A stretch of 64,000 nt of DNA from an uncultured Pedobacter sp. (lineage in GTDB: Bacteria > Bacteroidota > Bacteroidia > Sphingobacteriales > Sphingobacteriaceae), in NCBI RefSeq assembly GCF_913776295.1, contig NZ_CAJYOJ010000078.1, positions 62,001-126,000 of the forward strand, written 5' to 3'. The notes beneath the pieces were generated by a model. It was given only the letters and a program-made list of their open reading frames with translations. It did not search any database and was not told the DNA's origin. Below, in pieces: positions 9,633 to 17,234 of this stretch. Both the position numbers and the translations under genes were made by a program. Position 1 is the first letter of the stretch. Each line of letters opens with the position of its first letter.

Positions 9633-9652
9633 AGACGAAGTTTAATTCGTCT
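9633..9652 (-). terminator. Terminator of the pyrE-SRPBCC operon
   Basis: The 7-bp stem AGACGAA / TTCGTCT with a 6-nt loop lies about 40 bp past the SRPBCC stop. On the minus strand it is followed by a T-run. Confidence 0.75.
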
Positions 9653-9689
9653 CTTTATCTTTTTTACTAAGTAAATATTTAATTAAATA

Positions 9690-10088
9690 CTATCCCAAGA
9701 TTTCTTTAAGTTTCGCTGTTTGATGATCAGCCAGTTTTTGAAGCGGGCCGGATGCCAACATTTTCATCATCATGTTCAAATCAGCTGAAATGATGTGTTT
9801 TGCTATGGTAGTTCCGTTTCCATGATCTGCTATTGTCCACTTTAATTCTACATCAAAAGGCGCTTTTTCGCTTGGGATTGCTGTTATTTCCTGGTTCTCT
9901 ACACGGCTCGAAATTCTGATGGCCAATTTGGCCATGTTCTGGATGGTAAACCGTGCATCATCTTCTGTTGATTCCCAGTTGTAGATGTTTTCCGGCATCA
10001 GCTGCTGATGATTATTCATGTTGGATAGAAAAGCATAAACCTCAGCAACCGGTTTATTAACTTCTACTGTGCTCTCGATAACAGTCAT
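9690..10088 (-). CDS. SRPBCC (START-like) family protein
   Basis: This 132-residue protein has the SRPBCC/polyketide-cyclase helix-grip pattern. It opens with an ESTVEVNKPVAEVYAFL strand and helix and ends with a long C-terminal helix (MLASGPLQKLADHQTAKLK). Such proteins bind a hydrophobic ligand in a deep cavity; the ligand here is unknown. The gene starts 32 bp after pyrE on the same strand and shares its terminator, so the two are probably cotranscribed. A direct role in pyrimidine synthesis is not implied. Confidence 0.8.
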   Translation of the reverse strand: MTVIESTVEVNKPVAEVYAFLSNMNNHQQLMPENIYNWESTEDDARFTIQNMAKLAIRISSRVENQEITAIPSEKAPFDVELKWTIADHGNGTTIAKHIISADLNMMMKMLASGPLQKLADHQTAKLKEILG

Positions 10089-10120
10089 GATATATTTATA
10101 TAGATTTTATTTATTCCGAC

Positions 10121-10786
10121 CTAAGACTCTGAACTCAAAATTGGTCCTTTTCCCCATTCTGATGGATTTAAGCGCCATTTGCCTAATAATTCCATATCAC
10201 TTTTGGCAATAATGCTGTGTTCTGCAGCATAATCGATCAATGCTCCATAGTTTGATAAGGCTAAATAACGACATTTAGCAGCTGCGAAGTTTTCGTCTGC
10301 TTTTTCGAAACCGTAGGTAAAAATTGCTGCTAAGCCAGCTACCGATAATCCGGCAGCTCTTAATGCTTCAACGGCCTGCAAACTGCTTTTTCCGGTTGAA
10401 ATTAAATCTTCGATCACCACTACGCGTTGTCCTTCTACTACTTCGCCTTCAATTAAACTTCCTGTACCATGTTCTTTAGCTTTCGCCCTCACGTAAATAA
10501 ATGGTAAGCCAAGTTCCTGGGCAACTAAAACGCCCTGTGGAATTCCGGCTGTTGCCACACCTGCAATCACATCTACCGAACCAAATTCTTCCTGTATGGC
10601 TTGTGCAAGTTTCTGACGGATGTAGGTTCTAACCTGAGGATGGGAAAGGGTAATTCTGTTGTCGCAATAAATTGGCGATTTCCAACCAGATGCCCAGGTG
10701 AAAGGATTGTTTGGTTGTAATTTAATTGCTTTTATCTGTAATAAAAATTCCGCTACCTTTAATTCAATATCACTTTTATTATACAT
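10121..10786 (-). CDS. pyrE: Orotate phosphoribosyltransferase PyrE
   Basis: PyrE joins orotate and PRPP to form orotidine 5'-phosphate, the fifth step of pyrimidine synthesis, in the cytosol. The type I phosphoribosyltransferase PRPP loop is visible as VVVIEDLISTGKSS near residues 109-122. The hood-side motif FVYVRAKAKEHG-like (FIYVRAKAKEHGTGS) is intact. The N-terminal SGWKSPIYCDNR segment is typical of PyrE. The 221-residue length is normal. It leads a two-gene operon with the SRPBCC gene. Confidence 0.95.
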   Translation of the reverse strand: MYNKSDIELKVAEFLLQIKAIKLQPNNPFTWASGWKSPIYCDNRITLSHPQVRTYIRQKLAQAIQEEFGSVDVIAGVATAGIPQGVLVAQELGLPFIYVRAKAKEHGTGSLIEGEVVEGQRVVVIEDLISTGKSSLQAVEALRAAGLSVAGLAAIFTYGFEKADENFAAAKCRYLALSNYGALIDYAAEHSIIAKSDMELLGKWRLNPSEWGKGPILSSES

Positions 10787-11070
10787 GGCTCAAAATTACA
10801 GATTTATTTGTGTTTGTCATAACGTTTATTAAGCCCCAATATTTTGCATTGAGGGAAAGAAAATATAATAATCGGGATTCGATTCCGGCATTTCAACCAT
10901 ACAAATATTGTAAATTTTGACGGATGCTAAAAGCGGTTTCTCATCACTTACTGTAAATCAGTAGGATAAAGAATAGTCGAGTTTAAAAATAGATTATAAT
11001 CAACCATGATCAGCTTGAAGAAATGTGAAAGAGCCCGTCAGTCAAGGGTAACGTTCTCAATACTCGTTTA

Positions 11071-11823
11071 TCAAAGCCTTACCGAATATACAGCTATCCC
11101 TTTTGATTCAAATTCCTTTATTTCTGGCCCACTGAAGTTGGTTACCAAAATATTCACCATTGATAAATCATTAAATTTCAAATAAGATGTTTTTCCTACT
11201 TTGCTGGCATCACAAAGCATGTAAATGCAATCACTTTGCGACGCCATGGCCATGGTATTGGACGCCTCATGTTCACTGCCGGCATATAATCCTTCAATAG
11301 TGATCCCATCAACACCCAAAAAAGCTTTTGAAGCCCGATATCGCACAATGTGCTCGTGAGCCATGCTGCCATGAACAGCTTGCCTGTTGGGGTTAACTTC
11401 GCCACCAATCAGGTTAATGCTTACAGCGCTATGCTGCAGCTCATTTACCACAGGTAATGAATTGGTAATGACCTTTATCTTTTTATTTTTGATAAACTGG
11501 CATAATCTAAAGGCTGTGCTGCCACAATCTATAAATATAACATCGCCTTCTGCAATGTCTTCTGCAGCCTTTTTGCAGATTGCATCTTTTGCTTTAATGT
11601 TAACTTCAGCTTTATTGGCAAATGAAACGGGCTTTATCAGGTCGCTTGTTTTCATTGCTCCACCATGAGTACGGTAGAGCAGTTTATTAGCCGCCATTGT
11701 GCTGAGATCTCTTCTAATCGTCACTTCAGAAGCTCCGGTTTTTTGAGCTAACTGCCGGATTTCTACTTCGCCATATGCCTCTAAAAGTTCGAGAATTTTT
11801 TGCGCTCTTTTTTGAAATGTCAT
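11071..11823 (-). CDS. DeoR-family transcriptional repressor
   Basis: A 250-residue DeoR/GlpR-type regulator. The N-terminal winged helix-turn-helix holds the family signature (KILELLEAYGEVEIRQLAQK, then ASEVTIRRDL). The C-terminal DeoR sensor domain, which binds sugar phosphates, includes FIDCGSTAFRLCQFI and a LIGGEVNPNR motif. The ATG at 11823 is preferred over the track start because the HTH begins right after it. It is divergent from the NudK-like gene, and two 16-bp direct repeats lie between them. It therefore probably controls itself and nudK in response to a phosphorylated sugar. The ligand is unknown. Confidence 0.9.
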   Translation of the reverse strand: MTFQKRAQKILELLEAYGEVEIRQLAQKTGASEVTIRRDLSTMAANKLLYRTHGGAMKTSDLIKPVSFANKAEVNIKAKDAICKKAAEDIAEGDVIFIDCGSTAFRLCQFIKNKKIKVITNSLPVVNELQHSAVSINLIGGEVNPNRQAVHGSMAHEHIVRYRASKAFLGVDGITIEGLYAGSEHEASNTMAMASQSDCIYMLCDASKVGKTSYLKFNDLSMVNILVTNFSGPEIKEFESKGIAVYSVRL

Positions 11824-11841
11824 ATGTAATGATGTAATTCG

Positions 11842-11877
11842 ATCAAAAATAATCATTATTAATCAAAAGTAATCATT
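11842..11877. promoter_or_regulatory. Candidate DeoR operator: two 16-bp direct repeats
   Basis: ATCAAAAATAATCATT (11842-11857) and ATCAAAAGTAATCATT (11862-11877) differ at one base. They are 20 bp apart, about two helical turns, in the gap between deoR and nudK. The second copy ends one base before the nudK ATG. DeoR-family proteins commonly bind direct repeats next to their own gene, so this is a likely operator. Binding itself is inferred. Confidence 0.55.
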
Positions 11878-11878
11878 C

Positions 11879-12454
11879 ATGAAAAATATTAATATTCTGA
11901 GCACACAAATTCTATCCGATAACTGGTATACGCTTAAAAAAGTAACTTACGAAATGATCAGTATGAACGGGCAAAAAACGATGTTAGAGCGAGAAGCCTA
12001 CGATAGGGGTAATGGCGCCACCATCTTATTATATCATAAGGAAGCTAAAACAGTGATCCTCACCCGTCAGTTCAGGATGCCGACATTTATTAATGGAAAT
12101 GATACAGGGTACCTGATTGAGTGCTGTGCCGGGTTATTGGATCAGGACAATGCGGAAGATTGTATCAGAAGGGAAACTGAAGAAGAAACCGGATTTAGGA
12201 TTGATCAGGTAGAAAAGGTTTTTGAGGCCTATATGTCGCCTGGTTCTGTTACCGAACTGTTGCACTTTTTTATCGCAGCGTATTCGGGGGATATGAAACT
12301 GCATGAAGGAGGAGGATTACAGCAGGAAAATGAGGATATAGAAGTTTTGGAATTAGGCTTCGAAAAAGCATTGGAAATGATAAAAACCGGTGAAATAAAA
12401 GATGGTAAAACCATCATGCTGCTGCAGTACGCCCAGTTAAAAGGATTGATGTGA
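11879..12454 (+). CDS. nudK: NUDIX hydrolase, GDP-mannose pyrophosphatase (NudK) type
   Basis: A 191-residue Nudix protein. The opening ILSDNWYTLKKVTYEM and the stretch TGYLIECCAGLLD resemble E. coli NudK, which hydrolyses GDP-mannose to GMP and mannose 1-phosphate. The Nudix helix reads RRETEEETGF. It is divergent from a DeoR regulator and sits next to the shared operator, so it is probably induced by a sugar signal. The Nudix family is certain. The GDP-mannose substrate is inferred from similarity and would need testing. Confidence 0.82.
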   Translation: MKNINILSTQILSDNWYTLKKVTYEMISMNGQKTMLEREAYDRGNGATILLYHKEAKTVILTRQFRMPTFINGNDTGYLIECCAGLLDQDNAEDCIRRETEEETGFRIDQVEKVFEAYMSPGSVTELLHFFIAAYSGDMKLHEGGGLQQENEDIEVLELGFEKALEMIKTGEIKDGKTIMLLQYAQLKGLM

Positions 12455-12557
12455 TAGCTGATTGTTTGAATTTTGCAAGGTTTTATTTGATTTCTGTAAC
12501 TATTCGCAACAAACAGCTATCTACATTTGTTAAAGTCTAATTAATTTAATTTTTTTT

Positions 12558-13601
12558 ATGATAGCAACTAAAGGATATGCGGCACAAAATGCTGAAACGG
12601 ATCTCGCGCCCTGGAATTTTGAACGCCGGGATGTAGGGCCTCATGACGTTCAGTTTGAGATACTTTTTTGTGGAGTTTGCCATTCAGATCTGCACCAGAT
12701 CAAAAATGATTGGTTTGAGGGAATATTTCCTATGGTTCCTGGTCACGAAATTGTAGGTAGGGTAGTAAAGGTTGGAGACCATGTAAAGAAATTTAAAGTG
12801 GGCGATTTGGCCGGGACAGGATGTATGGTAGATTCCTGTCAGGTGTGTGAAAACTGTAAGCAAGATTTAGAACAATATTGTTTAGAAGGCAATACGCAAA
12901 CTTATAATAACTTAGCAAGAGATGGTAAAACACCAACTTATGGCGGGTATTCGGATACGATTGTAGTAAGAGAAGAATTTGTACTTCATGTATCAGATCA
13001 ATTAAATCTGGCTGCTGTAGCACCACTTTTATGCGCCGGTATTACCACTTATTCTCCATTAAGACACTGGAAAGTTGGTAAGGGACATAAACTAGCGGTA
13101 TTAGGCTTAGGCGGTTTAGGCCACATGGCGGTAAAATTCGGTGTGGCCTTTGGCGCTGAAGTGACGGTATTAAGCACTTCTCCAAAAAAAGAAGAAGATG
13201 CCAAAAAACTGGGGGCACATCATTTTGTAGTCACTACCGATGCTGAACAGGTTAAAGCAGCAAGAGGTACGTTTGACTTTATACTGGATACGGTATCAGC
13301 TGAACATGATTTTAATATGTATCTGTCCCTATTAAGAACAAACGGCGTGCATATCTGTGTGGGTGTGCCGCCTAAACCAGCAGAAATTGCAGCTTTCAGT
13401 TTAATTGGTGGCAGAAAAAGCCTGGCTGGATCTGGTATTGGCGGTATTGCCGAAACTCAGGAAATGTTAGATTTCTGTGCAGCAAATCATATTGTATCGG
13501 AAATTGAATTGATTGATATGAAGGATATCCATATCGCTTACGATAGGATGCAGAAAGGCGATGTACGTTACCGGTTTGTGATCGATATGGCTACATTGTA
13601 G
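12558..13601 (+). CDS. Zinc-dependent alcohol dehydrogenase (cinnamyl-alcohol/YahK type)
   Basis: A 347-residue medium-chain dehydrogenase that reduces aldehydes or oxidises alcohols with NADP(H). Catalytic zinc ligands are present in CGVCHSDLHQ and PGHEIVG. Structural zinc cysteines are in CQVCENCKQDLEQYC. The Rossmann loop reads LGLGGLGHMAVKFG. The order and length match YahK and AdhC-like NADP-dependent enzymes. It is a single gene followed by a hairpin terminator. The physiological substrate is unknown; a role in aldehyde detoxification is likely by family. Confidence 0.92.
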   Translation: MIATKGYAAQNAETDLAPWNFERRDVGPHDVQFEILFCGVCHSDLHQIKNDWFEGIFPMVPGHEIVGRVVKVGDHVKKFKVGDLAGTGCMVDSCQVCENCKQDLEQYCLEGNTQTYNNLARDGKTPTYGGYSDTIVVREEFVLHVSDQLNLAAVAPLLCAGITTYSPLRHWKVGKGHKLAVLGLGGLGHMAVKFGVAFGAEVTVLSTSPKKEEDAKKLGAHHFVVTTDAEQVKAARGTFDFILDTVSAEHDFNMYLSLLRTNGVHICVGVPPKPAEIAAFSLIGGRKSLAGSGIGGIAETQEMLDFCAANHIVSEIELIDMKDIHIAYDRMQKGDVRYRFVIDMATL

Positions 13602-13624
13602 TTCAGGTCTTAACAAAAGTGAAG

Positions 13625-13657
13625 GGGATTTAGCAAATAGTCATATTTCTAAATCCC
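13625..13657 (+). terminator. Hairpin terminator between convergent genes
   Basis: A 9-bp stem GGGATTTAG / CTAAATCCC with a 15-nt loop is followed by CTCTTTG. It lies between the ends of the alcohol dehydrogenase gene and the convergent gene at 13674, and may serve both. Confidence 0.6.
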
Positions 13658-13673
13658 TCTTTGTTAAGTGTAG

Positions 13674-14549
13674 CTAATCATTTAAAGCCTGGCTACTTTC
13701 CTTGATAAATTCGGACAGGGAGCTGTGGTATTCTGACTCTATTTTAGCCAGCTGCCTTTTGTTTTCATTGAAAAGATTATCCAATATGTTCAGCGAATCT
13801 TTAAGATAAGTGAGGGATAACATCCATGAAATCCTGTTTCTGATTTTATCGGCAAGGAATAATTCGATTAATATCAAACTGATCAGAAAGATGTAATGAT
13901 TGAAGATGATGTTATTTGAACTTTTGGAGAAAGTAAGGAAGCCTATTATGCCAAAAAATAAATCTATAATTAAAGGAATACCAATAATAGCAAGGAGCGA
14001 AAGTCCCCGGGTTTTTAACGTAATTCCTTTTTCAGCATTCCTGATCTGTTCATTAAAAGCGGAAAACTTGCCTTTAAACGGAGTTTCTCCGTTTTTCTGT
14101 TGCTGTTCTAACTTTTGAAGTGCTTTGCCATGTTCAATATCGATTTTTCTTACTTCCTCTACGATATGTGTTTCGGCATTATTCAGCTTTTCCTGGTCTT
14201 CTACAATAGATTCCTGTTCGGCAATAATTTTGTCCATCACCACCAGGTCATCAGGAATACCATGTCGAAGTTTCTGATCTGCCGCTACAATCCGGTTATC
14301 TAATTGTTTAAACTGTTTTTTAAGCTCAGCAATTTCTTTGTTAAAAAGTTCTTTTTTGGAGATATAGTTACTCTCGAGGCTGTTAAGTGCCGAAACATAT
14401 CCGAAATCTGCCAGCAGCTGTTCATTATTGGCAAAACGTTGATAGAGCCCATTTAAAGTGATAAAGAGCTCACCTGTTGATTTCTCCGGATTGGAAAGAT
14501 CATTTCGGTATGCTTCCAGATCTTTTTCTGATAGTGAAGGTAAGGGCAT
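13674..14549 (-). CDS. Hypothetical coiled-coil membrane protein
   Basis: I do not recognise this 291-residue protein. Residues about 1-175 are highly charged and helical, with heptad-like stretches (KELFNKEIAELKKQFKQLDN), so a coiled coil is likely. Two hydrophobic segments follow (LSLLAIIGIPLIIDLFFGII and IFNHYIFLISLILIELFL), which should form a membrane hairpin. A second charged helix ends the protein. There is no signal peptide, so the coil is probably cytoplasmic. It is a single gene flanked by a terminator and a candidate small RNA. The function is unknown. Confidence 0.7.
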   Translation of the reverse strand: MPLPSLSEKDLEAYRNDLSNPEKSTGELFITLNGLYQRFANNEQLLADFGYVSALNSLESNYISKKELFNKEIAELKKQFKQLDNRIVAADQKLRHGIPDDLVVMDKIIAEQESIVEDQEKLNNAETHIVEEVRKIDIEHGKALQKLEQQQKNGETPFKGKFSAFNEQIRNAEKGITLKTRGLSLLAIIGIPLIIDLFFGIIGFLTFSKSSNNIIFNHYIFLISLILIELFLADKIRNRISWMLSLTYLKDSLNILDNLFNENKRQLAKIESEYHSSLSEFIKESSQALND

Positions 14550-14737
14550 AGTAAATTAAAAAGTTAAAATTATAAAAAAAATATTATCGTTGGTGAAATT
14601 ACTAACCATCATTTCCGTCTGAAAGTTCTAATATCGGATATGCCTTATGCTTTTAATTTTAATTCATTGATTTTCATATACATAAAATTATAATGAATTA
14701 AATATTATTTTTTTTTCTACTCTTTAATAAATTGTTA

Positions 14738-14745
14738 TATATTTG
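14738..14745 (+). promoter_or_regulatory. Bacteroidota-type -7 box of the candidate small RNA
   Basis: TATATTTG exactly fits the TAnnTTTG -7 box known for the primary sigma factor of Bacteroidota. Transcription would start near 14750, just before the first hairpin. The -33 region is only T-rich. Confidence 0.5.
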
Positions 14746-14749
14746 TATC

Positions 14750-14838
14750 AAGCAAGGGGTGAGAGCCTTGCATCAATCTTTGATTGAGAGCGTTAATTTA
14801 GATAAGGTTACAACATTAATTGTTGTAACCTTTTTTTT
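14750..14838 (+). ncRNA. Candidate structured small RNA (about 89 nt)
   Basis: Three consecutive hairpins lie between a promoter box and a T-run. The first is GCAAGG/CCTTGC (6-bp stem). The second is TCAATC/GATTGA with a 3-nt loop. The third is a perfect 12-bp stem, AAGGTTACAACA/TGTTGTAACCTT, with a 5-nt loop, ending in eight T: an intrinsic terminator. No ORF fits inside. The nearest downstream gene starts 150 bp further on, beyond the terminator, so this is either a separate small RNA or an attenuated leader for the Nudix gene. I cannot match it to a known RNA family by eye. Confidence 0.55.
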
Positions 14839-14985
14839 ATACCTTATAAATAACTCCACAATTTTTCTACTTTAGGCAAAGCAAATATATCATACCAATA
14901 AATAGCCTTTAATAAGGTTATAGGAGAGAGGAGTATCTTTGCTACAGACGCCATTTATGCTCCAGTTAAATATGCTTTAAACTAT

Positions 14986-15597
14986 ATGCCAAGAAATTAT
15001 AGAATCTATATCAACGATAATACTTTGTTTATCTCAGATTTTTTGCCTGAACAAAAAGAAAAAATTCAACAATTGGAATTTCAGGATTTCAATCTGGAAA
15101 CCTTTTATAAAAAGTTAAAAAATGGTTCCAGAAAGAGCTATATCTTTTTGACAAAAAATCCAAAAGAAACCTTTCAGAAGTTAAAGAAAGACTGTACCAT
15201 TATTAAAGCTGCAGGTGGTTTGGTAGAAAGTGCGAAGGGCAATTACCTGTTTATTTTCAGGAACAAAAAATGGGATCTGCCAAAAGGAAAGTTAGAAGAA
15301 GGCGAAAAAATGAAAGAAGCTGCTGTTCGTGAGGTAGAAGAGGAATGTGGAATCAGGGTTTTTAAACGGGAAGAAAAGCTTTGTAAAACTTACCATGTTT
15401 ATCCGGTGGGCAATAAAATGGTCATCAAGAAAACGAACTGGTATAAAATGAAGGTTAAAGGCGAACCTAAACTGGTTCCTCAAAAAGAAGAGGGTATTGA
15501 GGAAGCGGTTTGGCTGGATCAAAACCATATTTCGCCGGTTGTTAAAAACACTTTTCCATCTATTATGGATGTGTTGAGGGCCGGTGGAATATTGTAG
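14986..15597 (+). CDS. NUDIX hydrolase with N-terminal extension
   Basis: A 203-residue protein. Residues 1-65 form a lysine-rich region with no known motif (YRIYINDNTLFISDFLPEQ). From about residue 68 comes a Nudix domain whose box is complete: GKLEEGEKMKEAAVREVEEE followed by CGI. This is the diadenosine-polyphosphate/MutT-like type that hydrolyses nucleoside diphosphates linked to another group. From memory, similar proteins often lie beside pyrE in Bacteroidota. Here pyrE is 4 kb away, which suggests an insertion between them. The substrate is unknown. Confidence 0.88.
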   Translation: MPRNYRIYINDNTLFISDFLPEQKEKIQQLEFQDFNLETFYKKLKNGSRKSYIFLTKNPKETFQKLKKDCTIIKAAGGLVESAKGNYLFIFRNKKWDLPKGKLEEGEKMKEAAVREVEEECGIRVFKREEKLCKTYHVYPVGNKMVIKKTNWYKMKVKGEPKLVPQKEEGIEEAVWLDQNHISPVVKNTFPSIMDVLRAGGIL

Positions 15598-15618
15598 TTC
15601 GAATGAAATCTGATCGTG

Positions 15619-15728
15619 GTGTCAGGTATTTCTATCTGACACGGATCGGAATAAACCGATGAATTGATGGAATTGCTATCTTCAAATTATGCATATGCCT
15701 TGCTGTGAGATGTTTACGTCTGACAGCA
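15619..15728. repeat. Two REP-like hairpins
   Basis: Two hairpins with related arms lie between the convergent Nudix and coaD genes. The first is GTGTCAG / CTGACAC (15619-15642). The second is TGCTGTGAGA / TCTGACAGCA (15701-15728), with one mismatch. Neither has a U-run. They look like REP-type repeats and may act as weak bidirectional terminators. Confidence 0.45.
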
Positions 15729-15750
15729 CCCGGCAGCCAATCATGAAAAA

Positions 15751-16212
15751 CTATAAAAATCCAATTGCCTCTTTGGGAACAAAGGGACTTACATCACCTT
15801 GGTTTCGTAAAATATCGCGGACTATTGTTGAACTAATAGCTGAATATTCGGGTTTGCTCAAAAGTAAAATGGTTTCTACTTCTGGCATCATGGTCTGGTT
15901 TATTTGTGCAATGGCACGTTCATATTCAAAATCAGCTGCCGAACGGATACCACGTACCATATAGGTGGCATTTATCTTTCGGCAGAAATCAACAGTTAAA
16001 CCTTCGTAAGTTTGGATATCGATGTTCTGATAACCTTTGAAAACTGTTTGCAAGATCTGAAGACGCTGCCCGGCACTTAAGTAATTTTGTTTAGCACTGT
16101 TTAGTCCGATGCCTACAACAATTTTATCGAAGAGTGGGGTAGCACGTTGTAATATATTGACGTGCGCAATAGTGATCGGATCAAATGAGCCTGGAAAAAG
16201 CGCTATCTTCAT
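15751..16212 (-). CDS. coaD: Phosphopantetheine adenylyltransferase CoaD
   Basis: CoaD transfers AMP from ATP to 4'-phosphopantetheine, the next-to-last step of coenzyme A synthesis. The nucleotidyltransferase motif is present at the N-terminus (ALFPGSFDPITIAHVNI, with the T/HxxH pattern). The conserved MVRGIRSAADFEYE segment and the ISSTIVRDI motif near the C-terminus are intact. The 153-residue length is normal. It lies downstream of rsmD and DUF3822 on the same strand, a common Bacteroidota neighbourhood, but 473 bp of non-coding DNA separates it from rsmD. Confidence 0.96.
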   Translation of the reverse strand: MKIALFPGSFDPITIAHVNILQRATPLFDKIVVGIGLNSAKQNYLSAGQRLQILQTVFKGYQNIDIQTYEGLTVDFCRKINATYMVRGIRSAADFEYERAIAQINQTMMPEVETILLLSKPEYSAISSTIVRDILRNQGDVSPFVPKEAIGFL

Positions 16213-16685
16213 GGTTCAAATATAAAGTATTAATGTTAAAAGAGGAATAGTTTAGCGCCGGGCGTTTGGCGGGGGTTAGCGTAATGCATATAGCAGAAGT
16301 GAACTACAGTATAGAATAGATGATGCGAAATAAATAAATGATCTAAGATAGCCCGGGAAAAACGCAAAGATAGGTTATGGAGGTGGCAGAAGAAACTATA
16401 GGAGACTAAGGAAAATCGGAGCAAAAGGGTTAGGGAACTAAAAGAGGTTTGACAATGAAAGGGGGAAGATCGTTGGGGAGGTTCAGTCCCGCTCTCTGCT
16501 AAACCCGGCTGAAAAAAACTTCGTACCGCTGAAGATCGGGTTTATAAACAAAGGTAAGTTCCTTTGAGGATACATTGTTTAGATCCGGATTCCTTCGGGA
16601 GCATGGATCATTTGAATAAGTCAGTTATCAGTTATCAATTACCAATGACCAACAAACCAATGACCAACAAACGAATGACCAATGA
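16213..16685. other. Non-coding spacer between coaD and rsmD
   Basis: This 473-bp gap contains no convincing gene. The 62-aa ORF in the track at 16236-16424 has no coding character. The left part is purine-rich (GGGGGTTAGCG, GGAGGTGGCAG). The right end carries a short direct-repeat cluster (16619-16692). The coaD promoter should lie near 16213-16260. It may contain a decayed gene or an insertion scar, but no remnant is recognisable. Confidence 0.5.
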
Positions 16686-16692
16686 CTAATGA
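16619..16692. repeat. Short direct-repeat cluster (ATGACCAA type)
   Basis: Tandem, imperfect copies of CAATGACCAACAAAC (three units and fragments) run up to and slightly into the 3' end of rsmD. They look like a small low-complexity repeat. Confidence 0.6.
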
Positions 16693-17234
16693 ACAATTTC
16701 ACTAAACTCGAAAAAGCTAAAGGAAGAGTTTCCGTATTTTCTGGTTTCAATATATCCTGGCTGGGTGTTCAGTTTCATATTGCTCTGGTGTTCTACAATA
16801 AGCAAGCCATCGGGTTTAAGCAAATGTTGCGCTGCAACCATTACCGGAATCTGCGGAATATTAGGCATATGGTAGGGAGGGTCGGCAAAGATCAGGTCGT
16901 AAGTTCCGGTCATTTGTTTTAACAGTTTAAAAACATCTCCTCTACGTACATCGATCTGATCAAATTGATGCTGTTTAGCTGTATTTTTTACCCAGTTAAT
17001 GCAGCCATAATCCATATCAACCGCTAAGATACTTTCAGCCCCACGTGAAGCAAATTCAAAGGTTAAATTTCCGGTTCCGCAAAATAAATCCAATACCGCA
17101 CAGGTTTCGAAATCGTATTTATGGTTTAGGATATTGAAGAGTGCTTCTTTAGCCATATCCGTAGTTGGGCGTACCGGTAAATTTGCGGGAGGTTGCAAAC
17201 GGATGCCTTTTAATTTACCACCAATTATCCGCAT
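16686..17234 (-). CDS. rsmD: 16S rRNA (guanine-966-N2)-methyltransferase RsmD
   Basis: RsmD methylates G966 of 16S rRNA in the assembled 30S subunit using S-adenosylmethionine. The 182-residue protein starts MRIIGGKLKGI and carries the SAM-binding loop VLDLFCGTGNLTFE near residues 64-77. The catalytic motif for exocyclic-amine methylation is FADPPYHMP (DPPY). Its start overlaps the end of the DUF3822 gene by 10 bp, so the two are translationally coupled. The length is normal. Confidence 0.95.
   Translation of the reverse strand: MRIIGGKLKGIRLQPPANLPVRPTTDMAKEALFNILNHKYDFETCAVLDLFCGTGNLTFEFASRGAESILAVDMDYGCINWVKNTAKQHQFDQIDVRRGDVFKLLKQMTGTYDLIFADPPYHMPNIPQIPVMVAAQHLLKPDGLLIVEHQSNMKLNTQPGYIETRKYGNSSFSFFEFSEIVH

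Noticed and set aside
14750-14838. Thiamine (TPP) riboswitch because of a GGGGTGAGA string
   Set aside because: The CTGAGA box and the rest of the conserved TPP aptamer core are absent, and no thiamine gene is downstream.
16236-16424. 62-aa minus-strand ORF
   Set aside because: Low-complexity translation (many Ser, His, Phe and Leu), no homolog-like motif, and it lies in a repeat-bearing spacer.
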